The position numbers and the translations under genes are program-made. From contig NZ_JARWPM010000131.1 in assembly GCF_029869215.1 (NCBI RefSeq), positions 1-42,211 on the forward strand: DNA of 42,211 nt. Reading direction: 5' to 3'. Source of the stretch: Nocardia carnea. GTDB taxonomy: Bacteria; Actinomycetota; Actinomycetes; Mycobacteriales; Mycobacteriaceae. Every line of letters starts with the position of its first letter. The stretch's first letter is position 1. Under the pieces are notes generated by a model. That model ran no database searches. It was given only the letters and a program-made list of their open reading frames with translations, and was not told the DNA's origin. Shown piece after piece: positions 1-8,721 of this stretch.

Positions 1-118
<118 letters not shown>

Positions 119-119
119 G

Positions 120-290
120 GTGGCCGTGCTTTCGCCGCCCGGCCTGGTCGACGAGTTGCGGCTGGAGATCTATCCGGTCCTGGCCGGCGAGGGCGCGCGG
201 CTGTTCCGCACGGGCCGGCCGAGCAGGCGACTGCGGCTCATCGACTCGCACACAACTTCCGCCGGGGTGATCCTCGCGTCCTACGCGTAG
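120..290 (+). CDS. C-terminal fragment of a RibD/dihydrofolate-reductase-like protein
   Basis: An open frame running into the poly-C edge ends at TAG 288-290 and encodes about 56 residues. It contains GLVDELRLEIYPVLAGEGARLF followed by LRLIDSHTTSAGV, the typical end of the RibD C-terminal / DHFR-like superfamily (COG0262 type). Members are NADPH-dependent reductases; in actinobacteria most are uncharacterised stand-alone proteins. The N-terminal three quarters are missing and the residues just before GLVDEL do not match the family, as expected where sequence quality fails. Position 120 is only where readable sequence begins, not a start codon. Confidence 0.65.
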   Translation: MAVLSPPGLVDELRLEIYPVLAGEGARLFRTGRPSRRLRLIDSHTTSAGVILASYA

Positions 291-294
291 AGAT

Positions 295-326
295 AGATAC
301 GGTTGCGTAGCTACGTAACCGTATCT
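295..326. promoter_or_regulatory. 32-bp near-perfect palindrome, candidate TetR operator
   Basis: The arms AGATACGGTT and AACCGTATCT flank a CGTAGCTACG core. The whole 32-bp element is self-complementary except for one base pair (positions 305 and 316). It ends 11 bases before the ATG of the TetR gene at 338, so a bound protein would block transcription or early elongation. Its length and position fit autoregulation by that TetR protein (inference); control of the overlapping glycoside hydrolase gene would follow. Confidence 0.75.
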
Positions 327-337
327 AATATTGCGGC

Positions 338-961
338 ATGGTCACCGACGCCGAGCAACCGGGACGCCGCCGCTCGCTCGAGGATGTACTCGAAACCTGC
401 CGGGCGGCAGTCATCGCCGAAGTCGCCGAGAAAGGGCTGGGCAAGCTCGCGATCGAAGGGGTCGCGCGCCGGGCGGGGGTGGCGAAGACCTCGATCTACC
501 GGCATTGGCAGACGGTCGAGGATCTACTGCTCGATGCCCTCGCCCATGCCCACCCGGTGGAGCGGGTTTCCGTCGAGGGGGGTGGGCTGCGGTCGGACCT
601 GCTGGTTTCCCTCGAACAGCTGGTCGGCTGGCTCGGTGCGCCGACGGCACCGGCCGTCGCGGCGATACTCGCGGAGCGGCAACGCCGGCCGGATCTCGTC
701 GAAGCGCTCTACACCCGGGTTTTCGACAGCCACGGCGGCCGGTTCACCCGCACCGTCATCGAGCACTACGCCCAGCGCGGTGATATCGATCCCCGCCTGG
801 TCACACCGGTTGTCGTCGATATCGGCGAAGCGCTGGTGATCAAACATCAACTCGACACCGGGCACCTGCCCGACGCCGAAACACGCGCCGCGATCGTGGA
901 TCAGGCCATCCTGCCCGCCCTCGGCCTGCCGCGCGACCCCAAGGAAGGAACCAGCACATGA
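338..961 (+). CDS. TetR family transcriptional regulator
   Basis: The 207-residue protein has the usual TetR length. Its N-terminal helix-turn-helix is readable at about residues 37-60 (IEGVARRAGVAKTSIYRHW), and the rest is a helical ligand-binding domain. The ATG at 338 was chosen because it starts the domain at the usual distance and lies directly after a 32-bp palindrome. Its stop overlaps the ATG of the glycoside hydrolase gene (ATGA at 958-961), so the two are translationally coupled. The likely role is a repressor of its own two-gene operon that responds to an unknown small molecule. The C-terminal domain type cannot be decided by eye. Confidence 0.85.
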   Translation: MVTDAEQPGRRRSLEDVLETCRAAVIAEVAEKGLGKLAIEGVARRAGVAKTSIYRHWQTVEDLLLDALAHAHPVERVSVEGGGLRSDLLVSLEQLVGWLGAPTAPAVAAILAERQRRPDLVEALYTRVFDSHGGRFTRTVIEHYAQRGDIDPRLVTPVVVDIGEALVIKHQLDTGHLPDAETRAAIVDQAILPALGLPRDPKEGTST

Positions 962-2406
962 CGACCATCGAACCCCCACCCGCCGCCGTGCAGGTGAACT
1001 GGGATGAGCCGATCGGCACCTCCCGGACCACACTCACGACACATCTGTGGACCGCGCCGCCGCTGCGCCGCGGATCCCCGATCCACGACAAGGCGTTCGC
1101 CGCCCTGCGCGAGCTCCGCGCCGATCTCGCCCGCTTCCTGCCCTGGTTCAGCCAGCCCCGGATCGCGGTCCCCGAACTCACCCCGCCGACCGCCGATTCC
1201 ACCTCGTGGAACTTCGACCTGCTCGACCCTTTCGTCGAGGACTTCGTCGCGGCGGCCGAGGGCCGGCCCGTCGTGGCGAACTTCGCGACGATCCCGGCCT
1301 GGATGTTCGTCACCCCCGAACCGGTGGAGGTTTCCGACGACCCCGACGAGATCCACTGGGACTACGAACAGGGCACCGAACTGCGCGACCCGACCTTCCA
1401 GGAAGTCGCCGACTACTTCTACCGGGTCGCGAGCTGGTACATCGCCGGCGGTTTCACCGACGAGCTGGGCCGGTGGCACGAATCGGGCCACCGGTACCGC
1501 TTCGCCTACTGGGAAGTGCTCTGCGAACCCGATCTCAATCACCGGCTGTCGCCCGCGACCTACACCGCGCTCTACGACGCCGTGGTCACGCGCCTGGCTC
1601 CGCTGGACCCCGAGATGAAGTTCATCGGGCTCTCCCTCAGCCATATCCATCATGAGCCGGAGTACTTCTGGCATTTCCTCGACCCGGCCAACCACGCCGC
1701 AGGTATCCCGGTCGACGCGATCTCTTATCACTTCTACGCCCAGCCCGAGATCGTCAACCCGTTCGCCGCACTCGGCAACGCACCGAGCGACCAGTGGCGC
1801 AATCTGTTCTACTCCCAGGCCGACGCGTTCCTCGATCAGGTCCGCTTCATCGACTCCATCCGCACACGCTTGGCGCCCGGCACCGCCACCTTCATCAACG
1901 AGCTGGGTTCCTACCCGGCCGATATCATGAACCCCGAACCCGATATCCCGGAAAGCTATTGGGCGCTGAGCGGCTCGGTCCAGTCGTACCTCTGGTCGAA
2001 TCTCGTCGCCCTCGGCATCGACCTGGTCGGCATCGCCGAGTTCATGGACTACCCCGGCATGATCCCCGGCGTCAGCCTCATCGACTGGGAGACGGGCGCA
2101 CCCAATGCCCGCTACCAGGCACTCGCCCTGCTGCTCCGGCATTTCGGCAAGGGCGACGCTCTGGTGGCCACCACCGCCGGCTTCCCCGGATATCCGGACC
2201 CCCGGTTCCACGCCCAGGCATTCCTGACGGCCGCCGGCGACCGGAAACTCCTGCTGGTCAACAAAACCGCCTACCCCGTCGCCGTGAACCTGCCCGACAG
2301 CCACGGAACGCCGGTACTCGAACAGGTCGCCGCCGAGCACACGACCATCCCTGTAGAAGGCATCGCCCCGCTCGAGCCGTACGCCACCGCGGTCGTCTCC
2401 TACTGA
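958..2406 (+). CDS. Glycoside hydrolase, clan GH-A (GH39-like)
   Basis: This 482-residue protein resembles the GH39 / beta-xylosidase-iduronidase type of (beta/alpha)8 hydrolase. Family-style landmarks are WEVLCEPDLNHR, where Glu190 would be the acid/base in the place of the usual WNEPN, and TFINELGSYP, where Glu315 would be the nucleophile. Between them lies the DAISYHFY strand, which often carries a substrate-binding His. The change from NEP to CEP replaces the conserved Asn that normally contacts the sugar 2-OH, so substrate or mechanism may differ. There is no clear signal peptide, which suggests a cytoplasmic enzyme. It overlaps the upstream TetR gene by 4 bp and is closed by a strong terminator. 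The substrate is unknown; family assignment is moderate. Confidence 0.65.
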   Translation: MTTIEPPPAAVQVNWDEPIGTSRTTLTTHLWTAPPLRRGSPIHDKAFAALRELRADLARFLPWFSQPRIAVPELTPPTADSTSWNFDLLDPFVEDFVAAAEGRPVVANFATIPAWMFVTPEPVEVSDDPDEIHWDYEQGTELRDPTFQEVADYFYRVASWYIAGGFTDELGRWHESGHRYRFAYWEVLCEPDLNHRLSPATYTALYDAVVTRLAPLDPEMKFIGLSLSHIHHEPEYFWHFLDPANHAAGIPVDAISYHFYAQPEIVNPFAALGNAPSDQWRNLFYSQADAFLDQVRFIDSIRTRLAPGTATFINELGSYPADIMNPEPDIPESYWALSGSVQSYLWSNLVALGIDLVGIAEFMDYPGMIPGVSLIDWETGAPNARYQALALLLRHFGKGDALVATTAGFPGYPDPRFHAQAFLTAAGDRKLLLVNKTAYPVAVNLPDSHGTPVLEQVAAEHTTIPVEGIAPLEPYATAVVSY

Positions 2407-2410
2407 ACCC

Positions 2411-2446
2411 ATGCCCTGCCGGAGCTCTCGCCCGGCAGGGCATTTC
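2411..2446 (+). terminator. Intrinsic terminator after the glycoside hydrolase
   Basis: A perfect 12-bp stem (ATGCCCTGCCGG / CCGGCAGGGCAT) with a 9-base loop begins four bases after the stop codon and runs into TTC. The U tract is short, as is common in actinobacteria. It closes the TetR-hydrolase operon. Confidence 0.8.
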
Positions 2447-2640
2447 AGGAAGGCGCGGGAAAGCCGCCCGCCGGCACGGCCAGGTGCGCGACCTGCCGGG
2501 AACCGGAATCGCCACGACCGACCCCGCCCGGGCCGACGCTGCCGGGACCATGCGCCGCCCGTTACCGATGTGCCGGTCCTACCTATTCGCCGACGATGAC
2601 AACCGGTGGAGCGCGGGATCCGGCGAGGAAAGGGCGCGTG

Positions 2641-3861
2641 ATGGGAAATATTCAGATTCTGGGAGCGGGCGAATGCGGGCTTCCGCTGGCGCATCGACTG
2701 CTGCGGGGTGGTCAGGCGGTCACGCTGGTCACCGCGCGGGACGCCGGTGCCGTGCTGAACGGCACTGTGACCAGTACCCAAGTGAAGTTCCCGGCAACGC
2801 TCGACCTGGAAGAGGCTGCTCAATTGGGGCATTGGCGTTCCCGGGCACCCGAGATTCCGGGCATCCGGCTGACCGTGGTGATGGACGCCCAGCGAATTCT
2901 GGAGTGGACGGGCCGGTTCACGCGGCCGGCTCAGAGCGTCGATCAGCGGACGGTTTTCGCGCGGTGGCTCACCGACTATGTGGACGCCGGTGGCGTACTG
3001 GAGATCGCCGACCCCTCGACGGCCGACGTCGAGCAGCGGGCGGCGCGTGCCGATCTGACCGTGGTCACCCGGGCATCCGGTGAGCTGGCCGCCTGCTTTC
3101 CCGCCGACACCGGATGGCCGGCCGCGGCCGGTCCCGCGCGGCAGCTGGCGGTTTTCTACCTGGACGGCGTTCCGGCCGATCCCGACGACCTCGGCACCTA
3201 TGTGTCGCTGCCCGGACTGGGTGAAATCATCTCCTACCCGGGTCTCACCGGGGCACCCGGCCGGGAACGGCGGTGTGAAATGCTGCTGATCGAGGCGATG
3301 CCCGGCGGTCCGCTCGATGTCTTCGCCGACCATCCGGGTCCTGTCGAGCGGTTCCACCGAGCCGTGCGCCTGCTCGAATCGGTGCTGCCCGCCGACCTAG
3401 CGGACCGCTATCGCGACGCCGAATTGACCGATGGCGGCGCCGCCACCGCGGGCGCGGTGACCCCGGCCGTGCGGCGGCCGGTGGGAACTCTTCCGTCCGG
3501 GCGTCCGGTTCTCGGCGGCGGCGATGTGGTGTGCCGGATGGACCCCGGCGGCGCCCAGGGCGCGAACAACGCCGCCCACTGCGCCGCGGCCTACGCCACC
3601 GCGATACTGGCCCGGCCGGACGGGCCGTTCGACCGGGCCTGGATGAGTTCGGCCGCGCAGCCCTGGCTCACCGGAGTCGCTCATCCCGCGGCGCGCTGGA
3701 CGGCGGCGATACTGGCCCCGCCCGCCGAACTGCAACAGCTCATGGCGGCCGCCCAGGGCGATCCCGCTCTCGCGAACGCGTTCGCCGACACCTTCGCCCG
3801 TCCTGCCGATATGGCTCGCCTCACCGCATTCGGCGAGTATGCGGGCCGGCCGGTCCACTGA
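2641..3861 (+). CDS. StyA-like flavoprotein monooxygenase (styrene/indole type)
   Basis: This 406-residue protein starts with a Rossmann fingerprint ILGAGECGLPLAHRL. The MPGGPLDVFADHP segment and the late ARWTAAILAPP region resemble StyA/IndA epoxidases. These enzymes use FADH2 supplied by a separate reductase (StyB) to epoxidise styrene or indole. The start at 2641 is preferred over an in-frame ATG at 2596 because GAGGAAAGG lies just upstream and the Rossmann strand begins directly after the initiator Met. No StyB-like flavin reductase is visible in the window. The gene stands alone between the upstream terminator and a convergent P450. The substrate is unknown. Confidence 0.75.
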   Translation: MGNIQILGAGECGLPLAHRLLRGGQAVTLVTARDAGAVLNGTVTSTQVKFPATLDLEEAAQLGHWRSRAPEIPGIRLTVVMDAQRILEWTGRFTRPAQSVDQRTVFARWLTDYVDAGGVLEIADPSTADVEQRAARADLTVVTRASGELAACFPADTGWPAAAGPARQLAVFYLDGVPADPDDLGTYVSLPGLGEIISYPGLTGAPGRERRCEMLLIEAMPGGPLDVFADHPGPVERFHRAVRLLESVLPADLADRYRDAELTDGGAATAGAVTPAVRRPVGTLPSGRPVLGGGDVVCRMDPGGAQGANNAAHCAAAYATAILARPDGPFDRAWMSSAAQPWLTGVAHPAARWTAAILAPPAELQQLMAAAQGDPALANAFADTFARPADMARLTAFGEYAGRPVH

Positions 3862-3897
3862 GCCGCGCCGACGGCGTAGCGAATAGACCTCGCGCGT

Positions 3898-5136
3898 TCA
3901 GGGCAGCGCTTGGGGTGGCGCCGGTGGAAAGGACACCGGCAGCGCGGCCAAGGCCCGATGGAACGGACCGGGGCGCCAGGTGAGCTCGTCGACGGGTACC
4001 GCGGGCCGCAGGTCGGGCAGCGCATCGAGCAGTTGGTCGATCGCCCCCTGGGCGATCAGATACGCCGCCGCCTTGGCCGGGCAGGCGTGTGGTCCCGCAC
4101 CCCAGGCCAAATGGGACCGATTGCCGGTATGGTCACCGGCACGGATCGCCGGGTCGTTGTTGCACCCGGCCAGGCTGATCACCACCGGCTGGTGGGCGGG
4201 CAGCCAGACCTCGTCGATCAGGACCGGCCGGCGCGGGTAGGTGACACTGAAATTCGCCATCGGCGGGTCTTCGAACAGCACCTCGTCCAGCGCGTCCCGC
4301 GTGGACAGCGCGCCGCCGAGCAGATTGCCCCCGAACCGTTCGTCGGTGAGGATCAGCAGCAGAGTGTTGACGATCAGGTTCTGCAGCGGCTCGATCCCCG
4401 CGCCGTAGAGGACGACGATCTGATGGATCAATTCCGACTCGTCCAGGCCCGCGGGATGAGCCAGCAGATGCGAGGTGATGTCGTCGCCCGGTGCGTGGCG
4501 TTTGCGCTCGACCAGTTCGAGCACCGCCGCGCTGAGCATCCGGTTCCCCGCTTCGGCGTCTACCCCGTCGAACACCGCTTGGGTGGCCGCGGCGACCTTC
4601 CTGCCGATCTCGGGCGGGCAACCCAGCATCGCGTTGATCGATTCGAACGCCAGCGGGAAGGCGTACTGGGTGACGAGGTCGGCGGCGCCGGTCGCAGAAA
4701 AAGAGTTGATCAGGGGCACGGCGATCCGCCCGACGACCGTCTGCAGGGTGTGCAGGTCCACCCCTTCGATACCGGCGGTGTTCACGCTGCGGTAGCGGAC
4801 ATGGTCCGCGCCCGCGCTGCGAATGGCGGCCGGCCGCCACTCCAGGACCGGTAACACCGGGCAGTCGGCCGCGACATCACGTTGCCAGATCCGCGGGTCG
4901 GCGGGGAAGCGCTCGGGGTCGTTGAGAATTCGCAGGGCCGCGCGATATCCGACCACCAGTGTCGCGGGCACCCCGGGCGCCAGTTCGACCGGTACGAGTG
5001 AGCCGTAACTGTCGCGCATCCGCTGGTACGCCCCCTGCGGATCGGCGGCGAACTCGGGTGTGTAGAGCGGGACGCGGGTCGCGTCGATCTCGGCGGGTGA
5101 GGTGCGGCGGCCGATATCGGTCAGGGGTGTGTGCAC
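3898..5136 (-). CDS. Cytochrome P450 with non-canonical signatures (CYP157-like)
   Basis: The 412-residue protein is P450-sized and has the heme-ligand segment HLAWGAGPHACPA with Cys352. Three hallmarks deviate. The K-helix ExxR reads DEVLFED (Glu285 present, Arg replaced by Phe288). The I-helix acid-alcohol pair reads AGIEP (Pro250 in place of Thr). The Cys loop has W345 for Phe and A354 for the final Gly. Streptomyces CYP157 enzymes, often found in conservons, are known to lack ExxR, so this is probably a relative. The start is GTG at 5136, with GGAG about 10 bases upstream. The gene lies 149 bp downstream of, and co-directional with, an NB-ARC/LuxR regulator gene. Redox partners and substrate are unknown. 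Confidence 0.88.
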   Translation of the reverse strand: MHTPLTDIGRRTSPAEIDATRVPLYTPEFAADPQGAYQRMRDSYGSLVPVELAPGVPATLVVGYRAALRILNDPERFPADPRIWQRDVAADCPVLPVLEWRPAAIRSAGADHVRYRSVNTAGIEGVDLHTLQTVVGRIAVPLINSFSATGAADLVTQYAFPLAFESINAMLGCPPEIGRKVAAATQAVFDGVDAEAGNRMLSAAVLELVERKRHAPGDDITSHLLAHPAGLDESELIHQIVVLYGAGIEPLQNLIVNTLLLILTDERFGGNLLGGALSTRDALDEVLFEDPPMANFSVTYPRRPVLIDEVWLPAHQPVVISLAGCNNDPAIRAGDHTGNRSHLAWGAGPHACPAKAAAYLIAQGAIDQLLDALPDLRPAVPVDELTWRPGPFHRALAALPVSFPPAPPQALP

Positions 5137-5285
5137 GATGGAGAACTCCAGCGGAGGCGACGATCATCGGTGTGGGACAGTCCGCGGCCGCGAGTTTTCG
5201 ACGGCTGTGCGCGGAGCAAGGCTCAATGGTCGCCCGATAGGTAGCCGAAGGGCATCGGTAGAGCCGGATGTCCGTCCCGCGGCGG

Positions 5286-7838
5286 TCACCGGGAACGGGG
5301 GTGCGACCGGCCCCGTTGTGGCCTGCGCGCGGCCTCCTTTGTGACCTGGCTTCTGCGGTCGGGCGGCACGAGTGCGTGGATCTCGCCGCGTGAGCCGATC
5401 ATCAATTTGTTCAGGACAGCGGCCATTTGGGCATCGACGGTCTTGTAGGAGCTGCCGCGCCGGGCGGCGATGGCCGTGTTCGTCCAGCCCGCCGCCGCCA
5501 GCAGGGCGACCTCCTGCTCGGCCACCGATAGCTGCTGCCACGGTGACGGGCGCCCGCGCCGGACCGGATGTTCCACGGGCAGCCGGTCCATGGACAGGTT
5601 CCCCAGCGCCAGCTGCGCTACCTCACCGAAATCCGGCCGCAGTTGCCCGCCCTCCCGTTCGGCGTCCGCGAAATCTGTGTCGCCCAGAATATTTCGCGCC
5701 GTTTCGGCGGCGAACCCGGTCTCGGCGGCGAACGGGCCGAGGTTGTCGATATTCACGCCCAGCCCGGCGCGGAGCGTGGCGCCGCCGCCGAGCAGGCGCG
5801 CGATATCGCGGGCGTGCGCCGTCACGTCCACCGCAGGATCATCGCCCGCCGCGGCGACCAGGCGGGCCAGCGTCCAGGCTTGGATCTGCACGGCCCACGC
5901 CGCACCCCATCGGTCGCGCATCGCGAGCTGATTCGACAGTGTCGCCCGGCCCAGCCCGAGCGCCTCGTTCGGATCGCCGTGTTTGCCCGACGCGATCACC
6001 CATGCCAGCGCCGCCCAGGAAGACGCCCACGGAGCTCCGGAGCTCTCCGCGTTGCGGTAGTGGGCGCGACTGGTCTCCAATGCCTGTTCAGGGGTACCGA
6101 AGAACGCGGCGGCCAGTGCCTCGAAAAGCTCACTCATCGCGACGCCGCCCGCGTTCCCTTCGGCGGCGAAGCGCGCCCGCGCCCGGGCCAGTACAGCGAT
6201 CGCGCGCATATCGGAGTGCGCCAGCATCAGCTCGGCGCCGCGGGCGAATTCGACCGCGGCGGGCAATCCCAGGTCACGGTCCGGGTCCGCGCGCCAATTC
6301 GGCCGGTCAGCGGTGCCGGGCAGGCAGCGGGCCACGCATTCGTCGAGCAGGAGTGCGGCATCGCGATGCAGTCCCTGGCACAGGCCGACCCAGGCGATCA
6401 GCGACATCGTCACCACCTGCAGCGGCACCGGCTCGGGATCGAGGTCCCGGCTGGCCGCGAGTGCGCGCTCGGCCCACCGGCGCAGTTCCCGCAGCGAGCC
6501 GGTGAAGAACGGCGTGCGCAGGGCGATCAGCCCGGCGGCGATCTCCAGCCCGACCGCCGCCTCACCGGGGGTGGCGATACTGCCCGCCATGGCGCACTGC
6601 AGGTTGTCCCAGGCGGCCCGTGCCCACTCGAGCATCACCTGCTCATCGGGCCCGTACCAACTGGCTTGGGCGGCAACGACCTTGTCCCGGTAGTAGCGCC
6701 GATGCCGGCGCGCCAGCCGGTCGGCTTCCGCGGGTCTTTCGTTCAGGCGTTGCTGGGCGAAGACGCGAAAGGTTTCGGTGAGCGAATACCGCACGGTGGT
6801 TTCACTCAGGTGGATCGAGACGAGGGATTGATCCACCAGCCGTTCCAGCAGGCCCTCGATTTCGGTGCGGGCCAATCCGCCGGGCTCGTCGTCGGAACAG
6901 ACCGCCGCGACGGCCTCCAGTTCGGCGCCGATGTCCTGGACCGCCGCGTCCGTGCTGTCGACATCCGCGTCGTACCCGGCCGCGAACACCGACAGGCGGT
7001 CGAACAGCAGCCGCTCCTTCTCCCCGCAGAGCTCGTAGGACCAGGCGATGACATCGCGGATACCGCGGTGCCGGGCGTCCGCGCCGACCCGCGGTCCGTG
7101 CTGCCATTGCAACCGCCGGTCGCCCGCCTCGCCGGTCAGGTCACGCAGGATCAGCGGCAACGGCTGCCGCGACAGGCGCGCGGCAGCCAGCCGGATATAG
7201 AGCGGATGGTTGTGCACATGCCGGCAGATCGCCGCTGCCGGGCCGGTATCGCCCCGGTCGAGCGGGTGGCCGGCAAGCGCCGCGCGGGCGCCGAACAGCA
7301 CCAGCGCCTGTTCGGCCGATAATGCGGGTACCGGCACCAGCTGTTCGTCGACCCAGCCGATTGCCTCGCGGCTGGTGGCCAGCACGGTGAGCCCGGGAAC
7401 CGCGTCGAGCAGGTCGGCGATCACCGCTCCCGCCCCGTCCAGCACATGTTCGCAGTTGTCCATCACCAGGATCGTGCGCACAGCCCGGCCGGCGGCGTCG
7501 CTGCGGCGCAGCGTGCCCAGTACCGCGTCCCAGGCCGATCTCCCGGAGAAATCGGTTTCGATCACCGCGCCCGCGATCTGTTCCTCGATCGCTGTCGCGT
7601 CCGCGCCGCGGGCCAGCACCGCCAGCCGCACCCAATGCACCGGTACCCGTTTGGCCCGGTGGAAGCGCGCAACGGCCTCGGTGGCGAGCCGGGTCTTGCC
7701 GATACCACCCGCGCCGATCAAGGTCACCAGGCGGGAACCGCCCAGCAATGCCATTCCGATTTTTTCCAGTTCCCGGTCGCGTCCCACGAAATCGCTTGCG
7801 GCCGCGGGAGGCAATCCCCGGGCTCGGGCATGTCGCAC
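5286..7838 (-). CDS. NB-ARC ATPase / LuxR-type transcriptional regulator
   Basis: This is an 850-residue regulator. The N-terminal FVGRDRELEKIG is followed by a Walker A GAGGIGKTR (residues 42-50) and the family's ILVMDNCEHVLDGA Walker B strand at about residues 120-135. ATSREAIGWVDEQ is also typical of the group. A long helical, TPR-like middle section follows, and a C-terminal LuxR helix-turn-helix lies around residues 765-815 (LSVAEQEVALLAAAGWTNTAIA). The start is GTG 7838, just before the family's usual opening. The protein probably senses a signal through the NTPase/helical region and activates nearby promoters. The P450 gene 149 bp downstream on the same strand is the obvious candidate partner. 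Confidence 0.88.
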   Translation of the reverse strand: MRHARARGLPPAAASDFVGRDRELEKIGMALLGGSRLVTLIGAGGIGKTRLATEAVARFHRAKRVPVHWVRLAVLARGADATAIEEQIAGAVIETDFSGRSAWDAVLGTLRRSDAAGRAVRTILVMDNCEHVLDGAGAVIADLLDAVPGLTVLATSREAIGWVDEQLVPVPALSAEQALVLFGARAALAGHPLDRGDTGPAAAICRHVHNHPLYIRLAAARLSRQPLPLILRDLTGEAGDRRLQWQHGPRVGADARHRGIRDVIAWSYELCGEKERLLFDRLSVFAAGYDADVDSTDAAVQDIGAELEAVAAVCSDDEPGGLARTEIEGLLERLVDQSLVSIHLSETTVRYSLTETFRVFAQQRLNERPAEADRLARRHRRYYRDKVVAAQASWYGPDEQVMLEWARAAWDNLQCAMAGSIATPGEAAVGLEIAAGLIALRTPFFTGSLRELRRWAERALAASRDLDPEPVPLQVVTMSLIAWVGLCQGLHRDAALLLDECVARCLPGTADRPNWRADPDRDLGLPAAVEFARGAELMLAHSDMRAIAVLARARARFAAEGNAGGVAMSELFEALAAAFFGTPEQALETSRAHYRNAESSGAPWASSWAALAWVIASGKHGDPNEALGLGRATLSNQLAMRDRWGAAWAVQIQAWTLARLVAAAGDDPAVDVTAHARDIARLLGGGATLRAGLGVNIDNLGPFAAETGFAAETARNILGDTDFADAEREGGQLRPDFGEVAQLALGNLSMDRLPVEHPVRRGRPSPWQQLSVAEQEVALLAAAGWTNTAIAARRGSSYKTVDAQMAAVLNKLMIGSRGEIHALVPPDRRSQVTKEAARRPQRGRSHPRSR

Positions 7839-7920
7839 CGAAGCAGCGTATGCCAGTCCTGGCGCTGCCGATATCGTTCGGGCGAAACGGCCGGTTCCCG
7901 CCGCTACGCGTGTGCGAGGG

Positions 7921-8526
7921 TCAACCGGTGACCATGGGGACTACGTAGGTGCGGGCGAATTCGTCGAGCTGGTCGTCGGAGTCCAGCGGGACCAGGCCGG
8001 AGGGGCAGAGGATGAACGAGTGGACCAGGCGGCACACGAGTTCCGCGCGGGTCAGCAGGTCGGCGGGTTCGTCCAGGAGGCCGGAATCGGCGGCGCGGCA
8101 CAGGGCGGTGTGGGCGGCGGCGACCGACATGGCGAACACCGGGCCGCCCTCGACGGTGAGCTTTTCCAGGATCCGCTCCGGCTCCACATCGAGCATGCGT
8201 TTGACCAGGGCGTGCTCGCGCCAGCGGGTGATCACGGTGACGAAGATGTCGGCGATCAGGTCGTCGAGGCGTTCGTGGCGGGTGGAGATCGCGTCCACCT
8301 CGGTGAGCACGGCGGCGACCTCACGGCTCACCACCGCCTGCACCACATCGTCACGGGAACCGACGCGGCGGTATATGGTCACCCGGTCTACACCGGCTTG
8401 GCGGGCGATATCTTCGATGGTGGTTTTCTTGACACCGAACTCGCCGAATCTGATCAACGCCGCGTCCAGAATGCGGGCCTCGATACCATCCTGCAGCCCA
8501 GGGGACGATGTGTACGCGGCGGACAT
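7921..8526 (-). CDS. TetR family transcriptional regulator
   Basis: This 201-residue protein has the N-terminal helix-turn-helix IEDIARQAGVDRVTIYRRV at about residues 42-60 and a helical ligand domain. It is divergent from the flavoprotein reductase gene at 8722, with a 195-bp shared intergenic region that contains AT-rich inverted sequence. The classic arrangement suggests that it represses its own gene and the reductase. The ligand is unknown. The ATG at 8526 gives the normal spacing to the DNA-binding domain. Confidence 0.88.
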   Translation of the reverse strand: MSAAYTSSPGLQDGIEARILDAALIRFGEFGVKKTTIEDIARQAGVDRVTIYRRVGSRDDVVQAVVSREVAAVLTEVDAISTRHERLDDLIADIFVTVITRWREHALVKRMLDVEPERILEKLTVEGGPVFAMSVAAAHTALCRAADSGLLDEPADLLTRAELVCRLVHSFILCPSGLVPLDSDDQLDEFARTYVVPMVTG

Positions 8527-8721
8527 GGGTTAACGCTAGCAAGAGCACCGTCGGCGCAAACACCTATCGGCCCGGTCGCAAACGCCCACCCTGCACTCGC
8601 AATATTGCAACATTGCCATAGTTTGTGTTGCCATGTAGATTCGCCGAATGGTGCAGACCACCCAAGCATCCGCTTGTTTCTCCGTGGTACATCCAGCTGC
8701 CCTACTACCCGGGCCGAGCTG
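8527..8721. promoter_or_regulatory. Divergent promoter region with GCAATATTGC palindrome
   Basis: The region between the divergent TetR and reductase genes is AT-rich around 8599-8640. It contains the 10-bp palindrome GCAATATTGC (8599-8608) and nearby repeats of TTGC/TTGCC. This is the most likely operator and promoter area for both genes. The exact -35 and -10 boxes cannot be assigned with confidence. Confidence 0.4.

Noticed and set aside
901..3357. An 818-codon minus-strand open frame across the hydrolase and monooxygenase genes.
   Set aside because: High-GC antisense shadow. Its translation is Arg/Gly/Asp-rich without domain order, while the plus strand encodes two recognisable enzymes.
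7210..8721. Long upstream extension of the flavoprotein reductase frame.
   Set aside because: It runs antisense through the LuxR and TetR genes. Family homology starts near 8722.
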